A DNA stretch of 64,000 nt, from positions 17,406-81,405 of the forward strand of contig CADCIQ010000030.1 in assembly GCA_902801425.1 (NCBI GenBank), given 5' to 3'. The notes under the pieces were generated by a model. That model was given only the letters and a program-made list of their open reading frames with translations. It was not told the DNA's origin and ran no database searches. The position numbers and the translations under genes are program-made. Shown piece after piece: positions 8,407 through 15,452 of this stretch (its first letter is position 1; every line of letters begins with the position of its first letter). Origin of the DNA: an uncultured Bacteroidales bacterium (GTDB taxonomy: Bacteria > Bacteroidota > Bacteroidia > Bacteroidales > Bacteroidaceae).

Positions 8407-9189
8407 CTAATCCTTAAAACACGTCTTGCACTTTTCCCAGAAGCTATAGGTGACAGACACCTGCAGATTACTGTAGCAATCCGTATTCTTGAATATTCCC
8501 GAACTTGAAATATGATACGGCTCCTTCACTCCGTCAAGCTTGTCTGAAAGCGTGAAATGCACCATCCATTCCAATCCGAGATTCACCCTATCGGCTACCT
8601 TATATTTAACACCGAAGGCTATCGGTAGATTTGCCGTAAACACACCCTTACTTCCTGTCATTTCCGGTGTTCCGAAAGTATAAGTGTCACTTTGCGCTGG
8701 CATAGCCGATATGTCTATTGTGCCGTTCTTGCAGTTGGCATAGGTAAAGCCCAGTCCTACTCCAAGGAAAGGCGTAAGCCTCTTTGCTCCGCGATAGTCT
8801 CTTCCTGTTCCATAAGGAAAGAAATTATACTCATACAGGGCATTGAAGTCAACGAGCGTATTCTTAAACTCGTAAGGCACTCGTTCCGATTCCTGATACC
8901 TCTTTGTGTTGAAATCAGGATAATAGGTAGAGAGATTCTTTGATGTGCCTCTTACAGAGCCAAATCCAAGTGCAAAGCGAAGTGCCGAACGAGGATTCAT
9001 CACTCTTCTGAGCATTATTGAGGCTGACGGCGATGTGTTCTCTCCAGAGAGAATCTTACCATTGAAATCACCCTCGTAGGTCGTAAGTCCCAAGCCTGCA
9101 CCAAACTCCATACGATACTCCGGGTCGTCCTGCGCCATAACCATAGAGCAAGAGAACAATATCGCTGTTGTTAGAAGTGACTTGAACAT
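8407..9189 (-). CDS. DUF6089-like outer-membrane beta-barrel protein
   Basis: 260 residues with a signal peptide (MFKSLLTTAILFSCSMVMAQ). The mature part is rich in alternating beta-strand patterns (YRMEFGAGLGLTTYEGDFNG, ALRFALGFGSVRGTS, TPFLGVGLGFTYANCKN, VNLGLEWMVHFTLSDKLDG, LQVSVTYSFW), consistent with a small outer-membrane barrel. This family lies just upstream of uppS-bamA across Bacteroidales, as here. The specific function is unknown; co-location suggests an envelope role. The C-terminus carries two Cys (KCKTCFKD). Confidence 0.8.
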   Translation of the reverse strand: MFKSLLTTAILFSCSMVMAQDDPEYRMEFGAGLGLTTYEGDFNGKILSGENTSPSASIMLRRVMNPRSALRFALGFGSVRGTSKNLSTYYPDFNTKRYQESERVPYEFKNTLVDFNALYEYNFFPYGTGRDYRGAKRLTPFLGVGLGFTYANCKNGTIDISAMPAQSDTYTFGTPEMTGSKGVFTANLPIAFGVKYKVADRVNLGLEWMVHFTLSDKLDGVKEPYHISSSGIFKNTDCYSNLQVSVTYSFWEKCKTCFKD

Positions 9190-9227
9190 AAAATAACAAT
9201 TAAAGTAAAAAGTAAAAATTAAGAAAT

Positions 9228-9289
9228 AAAAAGTATGATTAGTATTTTCCCCGATAGCCTTTCGCTATACTATGGTAATCATACTTTTT
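9228..9289. terminator. Hairpin terminator between the DUF6242-like and DUF6089-like genes
   Basis: AAAAAGTATGATTA (9228-9241) pairs with TAATCATACTTTTT (9276-9289), 14 bp, with a second small hairpin (ATAGC/GCTAT) inside. A- and T-runs flank it, so it would mainly end transcription of the minus-strand gene whose stop is at 9319. Related AAAAAGTAAAAAGTA sequence occurs at 39744-39855. Confidence 0.7.
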
Positions 9290-9318
9290 AATTTTTCCTT
9301 ATTACTTTTTTTATTTAT

Positions 9319-10647
9319 TTATTTCCATCCCAGCTTGTTCAGGCGGCCTTTCCATACCTCACCCGAACCTGCACACACAATCCAGATAAAGTTATCTGCA
9401 CCAACGGCAAGAGAAGCGGCAGTTGCTGAGAGTCCTGTTGGCATTACGAAACGCTTGTCACTCTGCCATGTTATGCCACAATCCTTGGAGTAATACATCT
9501 TATCGAAATCTCCACCAGTAGCAAGCAGACCATCTGCATAAGGAAGGACATACAGGTTATTCAACCTTGGAAGAGCATATTGATTTTTCTTCTTAAACTC
9601 CTGATACATCCACGGAATATCCTTTTCAGAGTCTTCCTCAACAATCTTGCTCCAAACCACGGCATTTGTGTTATTTGCAGAAGAGTTACCGATAAGGAAA
9701 GCACGCTTTACATCCGAATTGCTTGCCGTAGCGCTTGCTATGAAATTGATATCAGAAGAAGGCAACAGCTTTGCATTCTCGTCAATCTCATCAATCATCC
9801 AGCTATGTCCCTTGTCAAGAGAAAGCATTATCTCATTTTTATCTGACATTGCAAAGAGTTCCTGACCACAAACACCAAGAACAGACTTCACATTAGCAGC
9901 AGAACTATTCCAGTTAGCCAGATTTTCATCAGTAGAAGTATATACCGTATTGGCTTCAGTAACGCACACGGTATTGTTATCACTAACCATTGTCGCATTC
10001 TTGCCAAAAGTCTTTACTTTCTTCCATGTTCCGTTATCGAGAATCCTAAGCTCCTTCGCGCTATTAGTCTCACCGAGCACGACAAGCTTATTGTTGATCG
10101 TACCAGCCTTCACGCTCTTGTAGTTCTTGATCTCGTTGTCAACATCTATCCTGCTCCACTTGAAAGAGTCGGCATGCTCCTTATGTGCAACGATGTTCAC
10201 CGTATATTTTCTATGGTACAAGCCAGAAGAAGAGTACACATAGAACTCTCTTGGCTGTGAGAAGTCAAGTTCATCGGTTGAGGTGAAGGTATAGACAGAG
10301 TCAGTTGTCAGACTCTTAATGGTTACGATACCATTATGGAGACTATTAACTGTCATAGTCACCTTAGTGAGGTCAGTCCTCACAGGGAGAGAGTCAGGAG
10401 CATTAGTGATAGTACAGCTATATTGATCAATAGCAAGAGCGCCACCATTAACAGTTCCCTCGCAGAGCTTATCTGTCACCCCGTCATCCGCCTTCTTGTA
10501 ATAATAATATTTCAGCTTTCCGAGAGTAACACTCGTAATAGCCGTATCATCATAATATGTGTATTCCGAGTCTTTATCACCAAGACACGAAGATACCATA
10601 CACACTGTAGCAAATGACAGTGCGAAAATAGATATTTTAGATTTCAT
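9319..10647 (-). CDS. DUF6242-like surface or periplasmic lipoprotein
   Basis: 442 residues beginning with a lipoprotein signal; the lipobox cysteine follows CMVSS (SSCLGDKDSEYTYYDDTAI). Residues about 30-150 form the conserved N-terminal domain with TAITSVTLGKLKYYYYKK and CTITNAPDSLPVRTDLTKV. The rest is a beta-propeller-like region with repeated Ser/Asn-rich strands (ITWQSDKRFVMPTGLSATAASLAVG). This family is common in Prevotella and Bacteroides and has no established function. It is probably monocistronic, with a -7 box upstream and a hairpin downstream. Confidence 0.75.
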   Translation of the reverse strand: MKSKISIFALSFATVCMVSSCLGDKDSEYTYYDDTAITSVTLGKLKYYYYKKADDGVTDKLCEGTVNGGALAIDQYSCTITNAPDSLPVRTDLTKVTMTVNSLHNGIVTIKSLTTDSVYTFTSTDELDFSQPREFYVYSSSGLYHRKYTVNIVAHKEHADSFKWSRIDVDNEIKNYKSVKAGTINNKLVVLGETNSAKELRILDNGTWKKVKTFGKNATMVSDNNTVCVTEANTVYTSTDENLANWNSSAANVKSVLGVCGQELFAMSDKNEIMLSLDKGHSWMIDEIDENAKLLPSSDINFIASATASNSDVKRAFLIGNSSANNTNAVVWSKIVEEDSEKDIPWMYQEFKKKNQYALPRLNNLYVLPYADGLLATGGDFDKMYYSKDCGITWQSDKRFVMPTGLSATAASLAVGADNFIWIVCAGSGEVWKGRLNKLGWK

Positions 10648-10674
10648 TTTATCCTAATTTCGAAATTTCGAGTG

Positions 10675-10682
10675 CAAAAGTA
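10675..10682 (-). promoter_or_regulatory. -7 promoter box for the DUF6242-like gene
   Basis: TACTTTTG on the minus strand, 28 bp upstream of the start at 10647. No well-spaced TTTG is present, so only one box is supported. Confidence 0.5.
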
Positions 10683-10777
10683 CTTAGAATTTCTCAAAAA
10701 AATGAATAAAATCTATGTTTATTAGTAAATTATATCTTAATAATTGACAAAAAAATAGAGGAAAATTAAGCAAAAGC

Positions 10778-10803
10778 AGCCTCTCACCTGCCCTGGTGAG
10801 AGG
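10778..10803. terminator. Perfect 10-bp hairpin between motif array I and the DUF6242-like gene
   Basis: GCCTCTCACC (10778-10787) pairs perfectly with GGTGAGAGGC (10794-10803) around a 6-nt loop. The T-rich tract is on the plus side (TTTCTCCTTT); on the minus side there are only four T. It may end minus-strand read-through from the hsd operon or a transcript from the motif array. Confidence 0.5.
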
Positions 10804-10858
10804 CTTTCTCCTTTCTCGTTTTCCTACACAGCCTTTTATTTCCTGTCAAGGGAATGCA

Positions 10859-11186
10859 ATTTTTTTTTAGAATTAAACGCCAAACATATACACGCCCCCT
10901 AAAAACGCTTCTATTTATACTGAAAATCAACAACTTAAGAGCGTATATATGTTTGCCAAACATATACACAACATATACACGGGTCGTCACGCCTTGAATA
11001 TTTACAAAATGAGCAATAACACCCTGTAATCTGATTATATGAGCAAAAAGCGTGTATATGGTGTGTATGACTTGTGTATATGTTAGGCAAACATATACAC
11101 GCCCCTAAACGCTTTGATACACAATGCGTTATCATGCAATTTTTACCCCCGTGTATATGTTTGGCGTTTAATTCTAAAAAAAAAAA
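10859..11186. repeat. Motif array I: many CAAACATATACAC copies inside a 36-bp perfect inverted repeat
   Basis: The ends (10859-10894 and 11150-11186) are perfect 36-bp inverted repeats containing AGAATTAAACGCCAAACATA. Between and within them the motif ACATATACAC occurs about eight times in both orientations (near 10881, 10941 reversed, 10957, 10970, 11051 reversed, 11074 reversed, 11088, 11151 reversed). No supported gene lies here. It resembles an iteron cluster or a regulator binding array, but its function is unknown. See the similarly built array at 54103-54322. Confidence 0.8.
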
Positions 11187-11220
11187 TCGCATTTGCTCTG
11201 TTTTTGCCATAACAGTAGGT

Positions 11221-11330
11221 CTGCTCTAAGTCCGTTCTACCTCCGTTCCAAATCCGTTGTAAATCCGTTCCTGAGAATGGGAGGAAAATGGGACTTACAT
11301 GGGACTTACATGGGAGTTACATGGGAGTTG
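11221..11330. repeat. TCCGTTCC/GGGACTTACAT block, copy 1
   Basis: Tandem short units CTCCGTTCCAAATCCGTTGT on the left and ATGGGACTTACATGGGA on the right, forming an imperfect palindrome. The first 50 bp are nearly identical to 54402-54451, and a looser relative lies at 38221-38325. It overlaps the last codons of hsdS (ending STPM), so the hsdS C-terminus may have been rewritten by this repeat. Confidence 0.75.
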
Positions 11331-12813
11331 ATAATGCTTTTGCCAAAGGCTCTATCTGTGCAAATAAATCCTCGATCTTAGAAACTATACGATGCTGCTC
11401 AGCGAGAGGAGGGAGGGGGAATAGTATACTATCAAGTTTTCCTTTTACAAGATGTTTTATTGTTTCTCCTTTTATATAATCATTTAATGTTCCATTATTA
11501 TAATATGCCAAAAGACAGTTATAGACATAAAAAGGATTTATACCACAATAGAAACGTACTCTATGAAGAGCATTTTGATAACATATATTATCATCCAAAT
11601 TCCATATTGCAGAACGTCCACAATCTCCACCTTCACAAATTAGAAGATCACCTTTTTTAACTTGATATTTGTCTATTTCATCTTTGTCAAATAGCATTTC
11701 TTTGACATTTGCTAAATCAATTTTATTCCAATAAACATTAATGCTACAAAGATATTTTTGTGAAATACCTTTTGTTTGATTGGGATTTTTGGTTTTTCCA
11801 AGTTGTGACACACCAATCTCAGGGATCCTTACCCACTCCCAACTCTCCGGTATCTCAAACGGCTTTTCTTCGTCGGTGATAGGTGTAGTTACGAGGTCTT
11901 TCTTTTTGAGTTTCCCATCTTTTACAAGTTGTTCTTTCTCCTTGCGTATGCGCTGAAGGAGAACAGAAGCGGGCTCGTCATTCGGGTCTTGTGGAACGAG
12001 TTTGCCTTGAATCGCCTCTTGCAGAATGCTCTTCTTCAAGGCTTCAGGCAACTTTGCATTAAGGGCATCAAGTTCTTTCTGCGCCTTGTCGTATTCCTCA
12101 ACTAATGGCATCAGCTCCTCAATCTTCGCAACAATACGATGCTGCTCGGAGAGAGGGGGAAGAGGGAGAATCAAGTTGTTAAGTTTTATGATAGTAAGAG
12201 CGTTGTATGCTGTTCCTGAAACCTTTGTACTAATTTGTTCAAAGAAAACAGAAGAGTGTAAAAATAATTCAATATACGAAGACGAAAAATATTGGCTATT
12301 ACAAATTTGAGTTATATTCCCATCTTTGTAATAAAAAGATCTACCATCGCAAATCCATGTGTTGCCAATAGAACCAACTGAAGTAATTAAAATGTCATTC
12401 TTTTGGGGAATTCCATATTTCTCTTTTAATTCTTCAAAATGTTTATGGGTGATAAAGAGTTCCGTTTTAACAGGTTCTTTTCTTGATAAATCACCAATTT
12501 CTTTTGACCTAAAAAAGGGAACACCTTCATTCACATAATCTTTTTCAAAAACTCTTTTGCTTGATTTTACTATAGCAATCTCTCCTAATCTCACCCACAC
12601 CCAACTATCAGGAATCTCAAAAGGCTTTTCATCCTCTGTGATCTCAGGGAGAGACTTTTCTTTCTTTATCTTTTTCTCGTTGATAAGTTTCTGTTTCTCA
12701 GACTTAATCCTTTCAAGCAATACGCTTGCCGGTTCGTCATTAGCATCTTGCGGTACAAGTTTCCCCTGTATCGCCAGTTGAAGTATAGAGTTCTTTAAGT
12801 CTTGTCCTGTCAT
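11317..12813 (-). CDS. hsdS: Type I restriction-modification specificity subunit HsdS
   Basis: Recognises the bipartite DNA target and brings in HsdM and HsdR. The 498 residues carry two half-subunit repeats. LAIQGKLVPQDANDEPASVL near residue 13 recurs as QEAIQGKLVPQDPNDEPASV near residue 270. Each is followed by a target recognition domain opening PDSWVWVRLGEIA or PESWEWVRIPEIG, and each domain closes with PLPPL(S/A)EQHRIV before a helical spacer. The start ATG at 12813 gives MTGQDLKNSILQLAIQGKLV. The C-terminus runs into a dispersed repeat. The two recognition domains are unalike and more AT-rich than the conserved parts, as expected for variable modules. Confidence 0.95.
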   Translation of the reverse strand: MTGQDLKNSILQLAIQGKLVPQDANDEPASVLLERIKSEKQKLINEKKIKKEKSLPEITEDEKPFEIPDSWVWVRLGEIAIVKSSKRVFEKDYVNEGVPFFRSKEIGDLSRKEPVKTELFITHKHFEELKEKYGIPQKNDILITSVGSIGNTWICDGRSFYYKDGNITQICNSQYFSSSYIELFLHSSVFFEQISTKVSGTAYNALTIIKLNNLILPLPPLSEQHRIVAKIEELMPLVEEYDKAQKELDALNAKLPEALKKSILQEAIQGKLVPQDPNDEPASVLLQRIRKEKEQLVKDGKLKKKDLVTTPITDEEKPFEIPESWEWVRIPEIGVSQLGKTKNPNQTKGISQKYLCSINVYWNKIDLANVKEMLFDKDEIDKYQVKKGDLLICEGGDCGRSAIWNLDDNICYQNALHRVRFYCGINPFYVYNCLLAYYNNGTLNDYIKGETIKHLVKGKLDSILFPLPPLAEQHRIVSKIEDLFAQIEPLAKALSTPM

Positions 12814-12833
12814 TAGTTCTGTTTTGGGTTTTG

Positions 12834-12916
12834 TTTTTTTTCGATAATTCGATGAATAGAGGATTCAAGGGGGAGAAATTCGAGGGGAGAGGTTCGAGAG
12901 GAGAGGTTCGAGGTTT
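12834..12916. repeat. TCGATAATTCGA-type spacer between hsdS and the four-helix gene
   Basis: Begins with a T-run and TCGATAATTCGA, then degenerate GGATTCAAGG, ATTCGAGGGG and GGTTCGAGAG units. It is one of three similar spacers in this operon. Confidence 0.7.
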
Positions 12917-12928
12917 TGAGGGTATCTG

Positions 12929-13678
12929 CTACATCCGCCTTGTGCCGTCGCATTTAGGGTAGTCGGTGCATCCCCAGAAAGTCTCACCTTGATGGATACC
13001 CTTCTTTATGGTGCGCTGTCGCATCGGGGCCCCGCATTTCGGGCAGAGGGGTGCTCCTTCAGCAGAAGCCTTCTCCTTGATGCTTGCCAAGCGCTCCTGA
13101 GTCATATTCTCCGTGAAGCCGCCCTCTTCCTTGAAGTCGCCAAGCCGCTTGTTGATCTGCGCTGTGAGCAACTGCTTGACACGTTCGCAGAGCACTATTA
13201 TCACGCACGCAGAGCGTATGGAGTTGTCTTTGCTGAGCAATGATGTGGCGAAGCGATAGTACTCAGCCTGCAGATACTCGCTAATCTCCGCAAGATAGTC
13301 TTGTGTGAGTGCGGGTGCAGCCTTGAACTGGTAGTTGCGTACCTCCACATACTGAGGGTCGGATGTGCGCCACATAGTAGTGTTGCGTTTCATTATCCAG
13401 TTAAGGTAGTCGCCCTCAAGTTCGCTGACGCTTGCTCGTGCAACATCCAGCAGTCGCATCTCCGTCTCATAGCTTGTCTGGTGGCGTGACGACCCCTCTG
13501 CAATATTGGCAGGCACGGTGCGGGCAGCCATCTCCATCTGGTCGCGTAATCTGCCGCAGGGATCAACCTTGTAGTCAACGAATCGTCGGCAGAAGCCTTG
13601 GGTGGCAAGCTGCAGTATATTGCCGAGTTGCCATGAGAGCAGCGTCATATAGCCATTGACGGAGTGGATGTTAATCAT
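12929..13678 (-). CDS. Four-helix bundle protein with C-terminal zinc ribbon, inside the hsd operon
   Basis: 249 residues. Residues about 10-150 match the S23/four-helix bundle pattern (LQLATQGFCRRFVDYKVDPC, RTVPANIAEGSSRHQTSYET, MRLLDVARASVSELEGDYLNW). Residues about 205-249 form a topoisomerase-type C4 zinc ribbon: CPKCG, then GCTDYPKC. It lies between hsdM and hsdS on the same strand with roughly 110-bp spacers, so it is likely co-transcribed with them. The function is not established. It could act on DNA or on complex assembly; that is inference from context and the DNA-binding type of zinc ribbon. Confidence 0.8.
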   Translation of the reverse strand: MINIHSVNGYMTLLSWQLGNILQLATQGFCRRFVDYKVDPCGRLRDQMEMAARTVPANIAEGSSRHQTSYETEMRLLDVARASVSELEGDYLNWIMKRNTTMWRTSDPQYVEVRNYQFKAAPALTQDYLAEISEYLQAEYYRFATSLLSKDNSIRSACVIIVLCERVKQLLTAQINKRLGDFKEEGGFTENMTQERLASIKEKASAEGAPLCPKCGAPMRQRTIKKGIHQGETFWGCTDYPKCDGTRRM

Positions 13679-13703
13679 AGTTCTTGGGGGTTAGGGGGTG
13701 AGA

Positions 13704-13783
13704 ATTTTTTTCGATAATTCGAGGATTCGAAAATTCGATAATTCGGGAGGTCGATAATTCGAGGATTCGAGGATTCGGGAGTT
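13704..13783. repeat. TCGATAATTCGA-type spacer between the four-helix gene and hsdM
   Basis: T-run followed by TCGATAATTCGAGGATTCGA and further repeats of ATTCGATAATTCGGGAGG and TCGATAATTCGAGGATTCGA. It fills nearly the whole gap between the two genes. Confidence 0.75.
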
Positions 13784-13790
13784 AGAGGCG

Positions 13791-15341
13791 CTACCGCAGG
13801 TCCTTAATGCCGAGAATCTGCTCTATCTTGCTGAGCGTCTTATCAATCTTTGCATCGAGGGCATTACGCTTTTCGTGATACTGCTGCAAGAGCTCGTCGG
13901 GTGGAAGTACCTCTTCCTCATCCTTCGGGAACTTGCATTGGTCGAAGTTACAGTCAATATCGAGCAGTTGCTGGGCGGTGAACCTCTTTGACTTCTCGCC
14001 CTGCTCGTCGTTGATAATCTCCTTGCGGTCGTTCCACCAGTCAATGATAGGCTGACAATGCTCCACCTTCATAGGCTTCGTCTTTGAGAAATGCTTATAT
14101 CCCTCTGGCATGTCAAGACGATAGAACCATGTGTCCCTTGTGCGGAAACCCTCGGCTGCACCTTCTGCTTCCTCATTATTGAAGAAAAGGATATTGGTTG
14201 CAATCGAAGTGTAAGGCGCAAAGATAGAGCCTGGCAGACGGATGACCGTGTGCAGATTAAACTTGCGAAGAAGAGCCTCTTTTAACGCAAGTTTTGCTCC
14301 GTCAGTACCGAAGAGGAAACCGTCGGGGATAATAACGCCACAACGACCGCCAGCCTTCAGACGATACATGATAAGCGCGATGAAGAGGTCTGCCGTTTCA
14401 GAAGAGCGGTATGCGCTTGGGAAATTGCTTTGTACTGATGTTCCCGTGCTGCCGCCGTAAGGAGGATTCATGCCTATGACATCCACTTTATCAGACTCTT
14501 TGAAGTCGCTCACATTAGTGCCGAGAGAGTCGCAGTTACGGATGTTAGGCGCTTCGATATCATGAAGCAAGAGGTTAGTGATGCTCAGAAGATATGGCAG
14601 AGGTTTCCATTCCTGACCTACCACGGCACGCTGGAGCAGTTCGCCATCGGCAGCCGACTTTACCTGTGTAGCCATGTGGTTAAGGGCAGATGTAAGGAAT
14701 CCGCCTGTGCCCGATGTGAAGTCGCCAAAGGTTTCGCCCAACTGCGGGTTGAGCATCTTCACGATGAAGTCGGTCAAGGCGCGAGGGGTGTAGAACTCAC
14801 CAGCGTTGCCAGCCGACTGAAGGTCTTTCAAAATGCCTTCGTAAATATCACCAAAGGTGTGGCGGTCGTCAGCATCATCAAACTCAATCTCGTTGACTAT
14901 GTTGACAACCTGACGAAGCAATGTGCCATCCTTCATGTATTGGTTCAGGTCGGCAAATGTTTCCTGCACAATGCTCTTTGAGCGTGGGGTATCTGCCGTC
15001 ACGACAATACCCTTGATTGTCTCGCCATTATATTCTGCATCTTGTCCCTTGATTACAGGAAACAAGACATTATTGATGAAGTTAAGCAGAGCGTCTCCTG
15101 TAAGGGCTTTGCCATCCTTCTCGTCGATAGCCCAGTTGCGCCAACGCAGAGGTTCGGGTATGATGCTGATATACTCCTTTCTGTCTTTATAGGCTTTGTA
15201 TTCCCATGTCTCTTCCTGTGTGTCATATACCTTGAGGAAGAACATCCAAGTCATTTGCTCAATACGCTGTGCGTCACCATTGATACCGGCGTCAGAGCGC
15301 ATGATATTCTGAATACGCTTGATTATGTTGTTTACTGCCAT
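13791..15341 (-). CDS. hsdM: Type I restriction-modification DNA methyltransferase HsdM
   Basis: N6-adenine methyltransferase subunit of the type I system. The 516 residues have an N-terminal helical HsdM_N domain (about 5-140). The catalytic domain shows motif I as GDFTSGTGGFL (residues 206-216) and motif IV NPPY at 292-295. Motif I differs from the usual DPACGTGGF: the Ala-Cys pair is Thr-Ser here, while the glycines are kept, so activity is still expected. The FGDIYEGILKDLQSAGNAGE stretch with FYTPR is the typical HsdM signature. It sits upstream of hsdS in the operon and downstream of hsdR. Confidence 0.95.
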   Translation of the reverse strand: MAVNNIIKRIQNIMRSDAGINGDAQRIEQMTWMFFLKVYDTQEETWEYKAYKDRKEYISIIPEPLRWRNWAIDEKDGKALTGDALLNFINNVLFPVIKGQDAEYNGETIKGIVVTADTPRSKSIVQETFADLNQYMKDGTLLRQVVNIVNEIEFDDADDRHTFGDIYEGILKDLQSAGNAGEFYTPRALTDFIVKMLNPQLGETFGDFTSGTGGFLTSALNHMATQVKSAADGELLQRAVVGQEWKPLPYLLSITNLLLHDIEAPNIRNCDSLGTNVSDFKESDKVDVIGMNPPYGGSTGTSVQSNFPSAYRSSETADLFIALIMYRLKAGGRCGVIIPDGFLFGTDGAKLALKEALLRKFNLHTVIRLPGSIFAPYTSIATNILFFNNEEAEGAAEGFRTRDTWFYRLDMPEGYKHFSKTKPMKVEHCQPIIDWWNDRKEIINDEQGEKSKRFTAQQLLDIDCNFDQCKFPKDEEEVLPPDELLQQYHEKRNALDAKIDKTLSKIEQILGIKDLR

Positions 15342-15354
15342 TGGTAATTATTGC

Positions 15355-15440
15355 TTTTTTTCGAGATTTCGATAATTCGATAATTCAGGGTTTCGGGATT
15401 TCGATAATTCGATAATTCGATGATTCGAGGTTTCGAGAGG
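15355..15440. repeat. TCGATAATTCGA-type spacer between hsdM and hsdR
   Basis: T-run, then TCGAGATTTCGATAATTCGA and several more ATAATTCGAT units. It fills most of the 111-bp gap. It is the third such spacer in the operon. Confidence 0.75.
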
Positions 15441-15452
15441 CGGGCTTTCGAT

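Noticed and set aside
10859-11186. Motif array I as a CRISPR array
   Set aside because: Motif copies occur in both orientations at irregular distances; CRISPR repeats are uniform and in one orientation.
10935-11210. 91-residue frame through motif array I
   Set aside because: It is a translation of the CATATACAC repeats with no family resemblance or start context.
12929-13678. Four-helix protein as the Avd accessory protein of a diversity-generating retroelement
   Set aside because: No reverse transcriptase, template repeat or variable repeat is in the window, and the zinc ribbon does not fit Avd.
12834-15440. TCGATAATTCGA spacers as CRISPR arrays
   Set aside because: Units are degenerate and contiguous, with no unique spacers of even length, and no cas genes are present.
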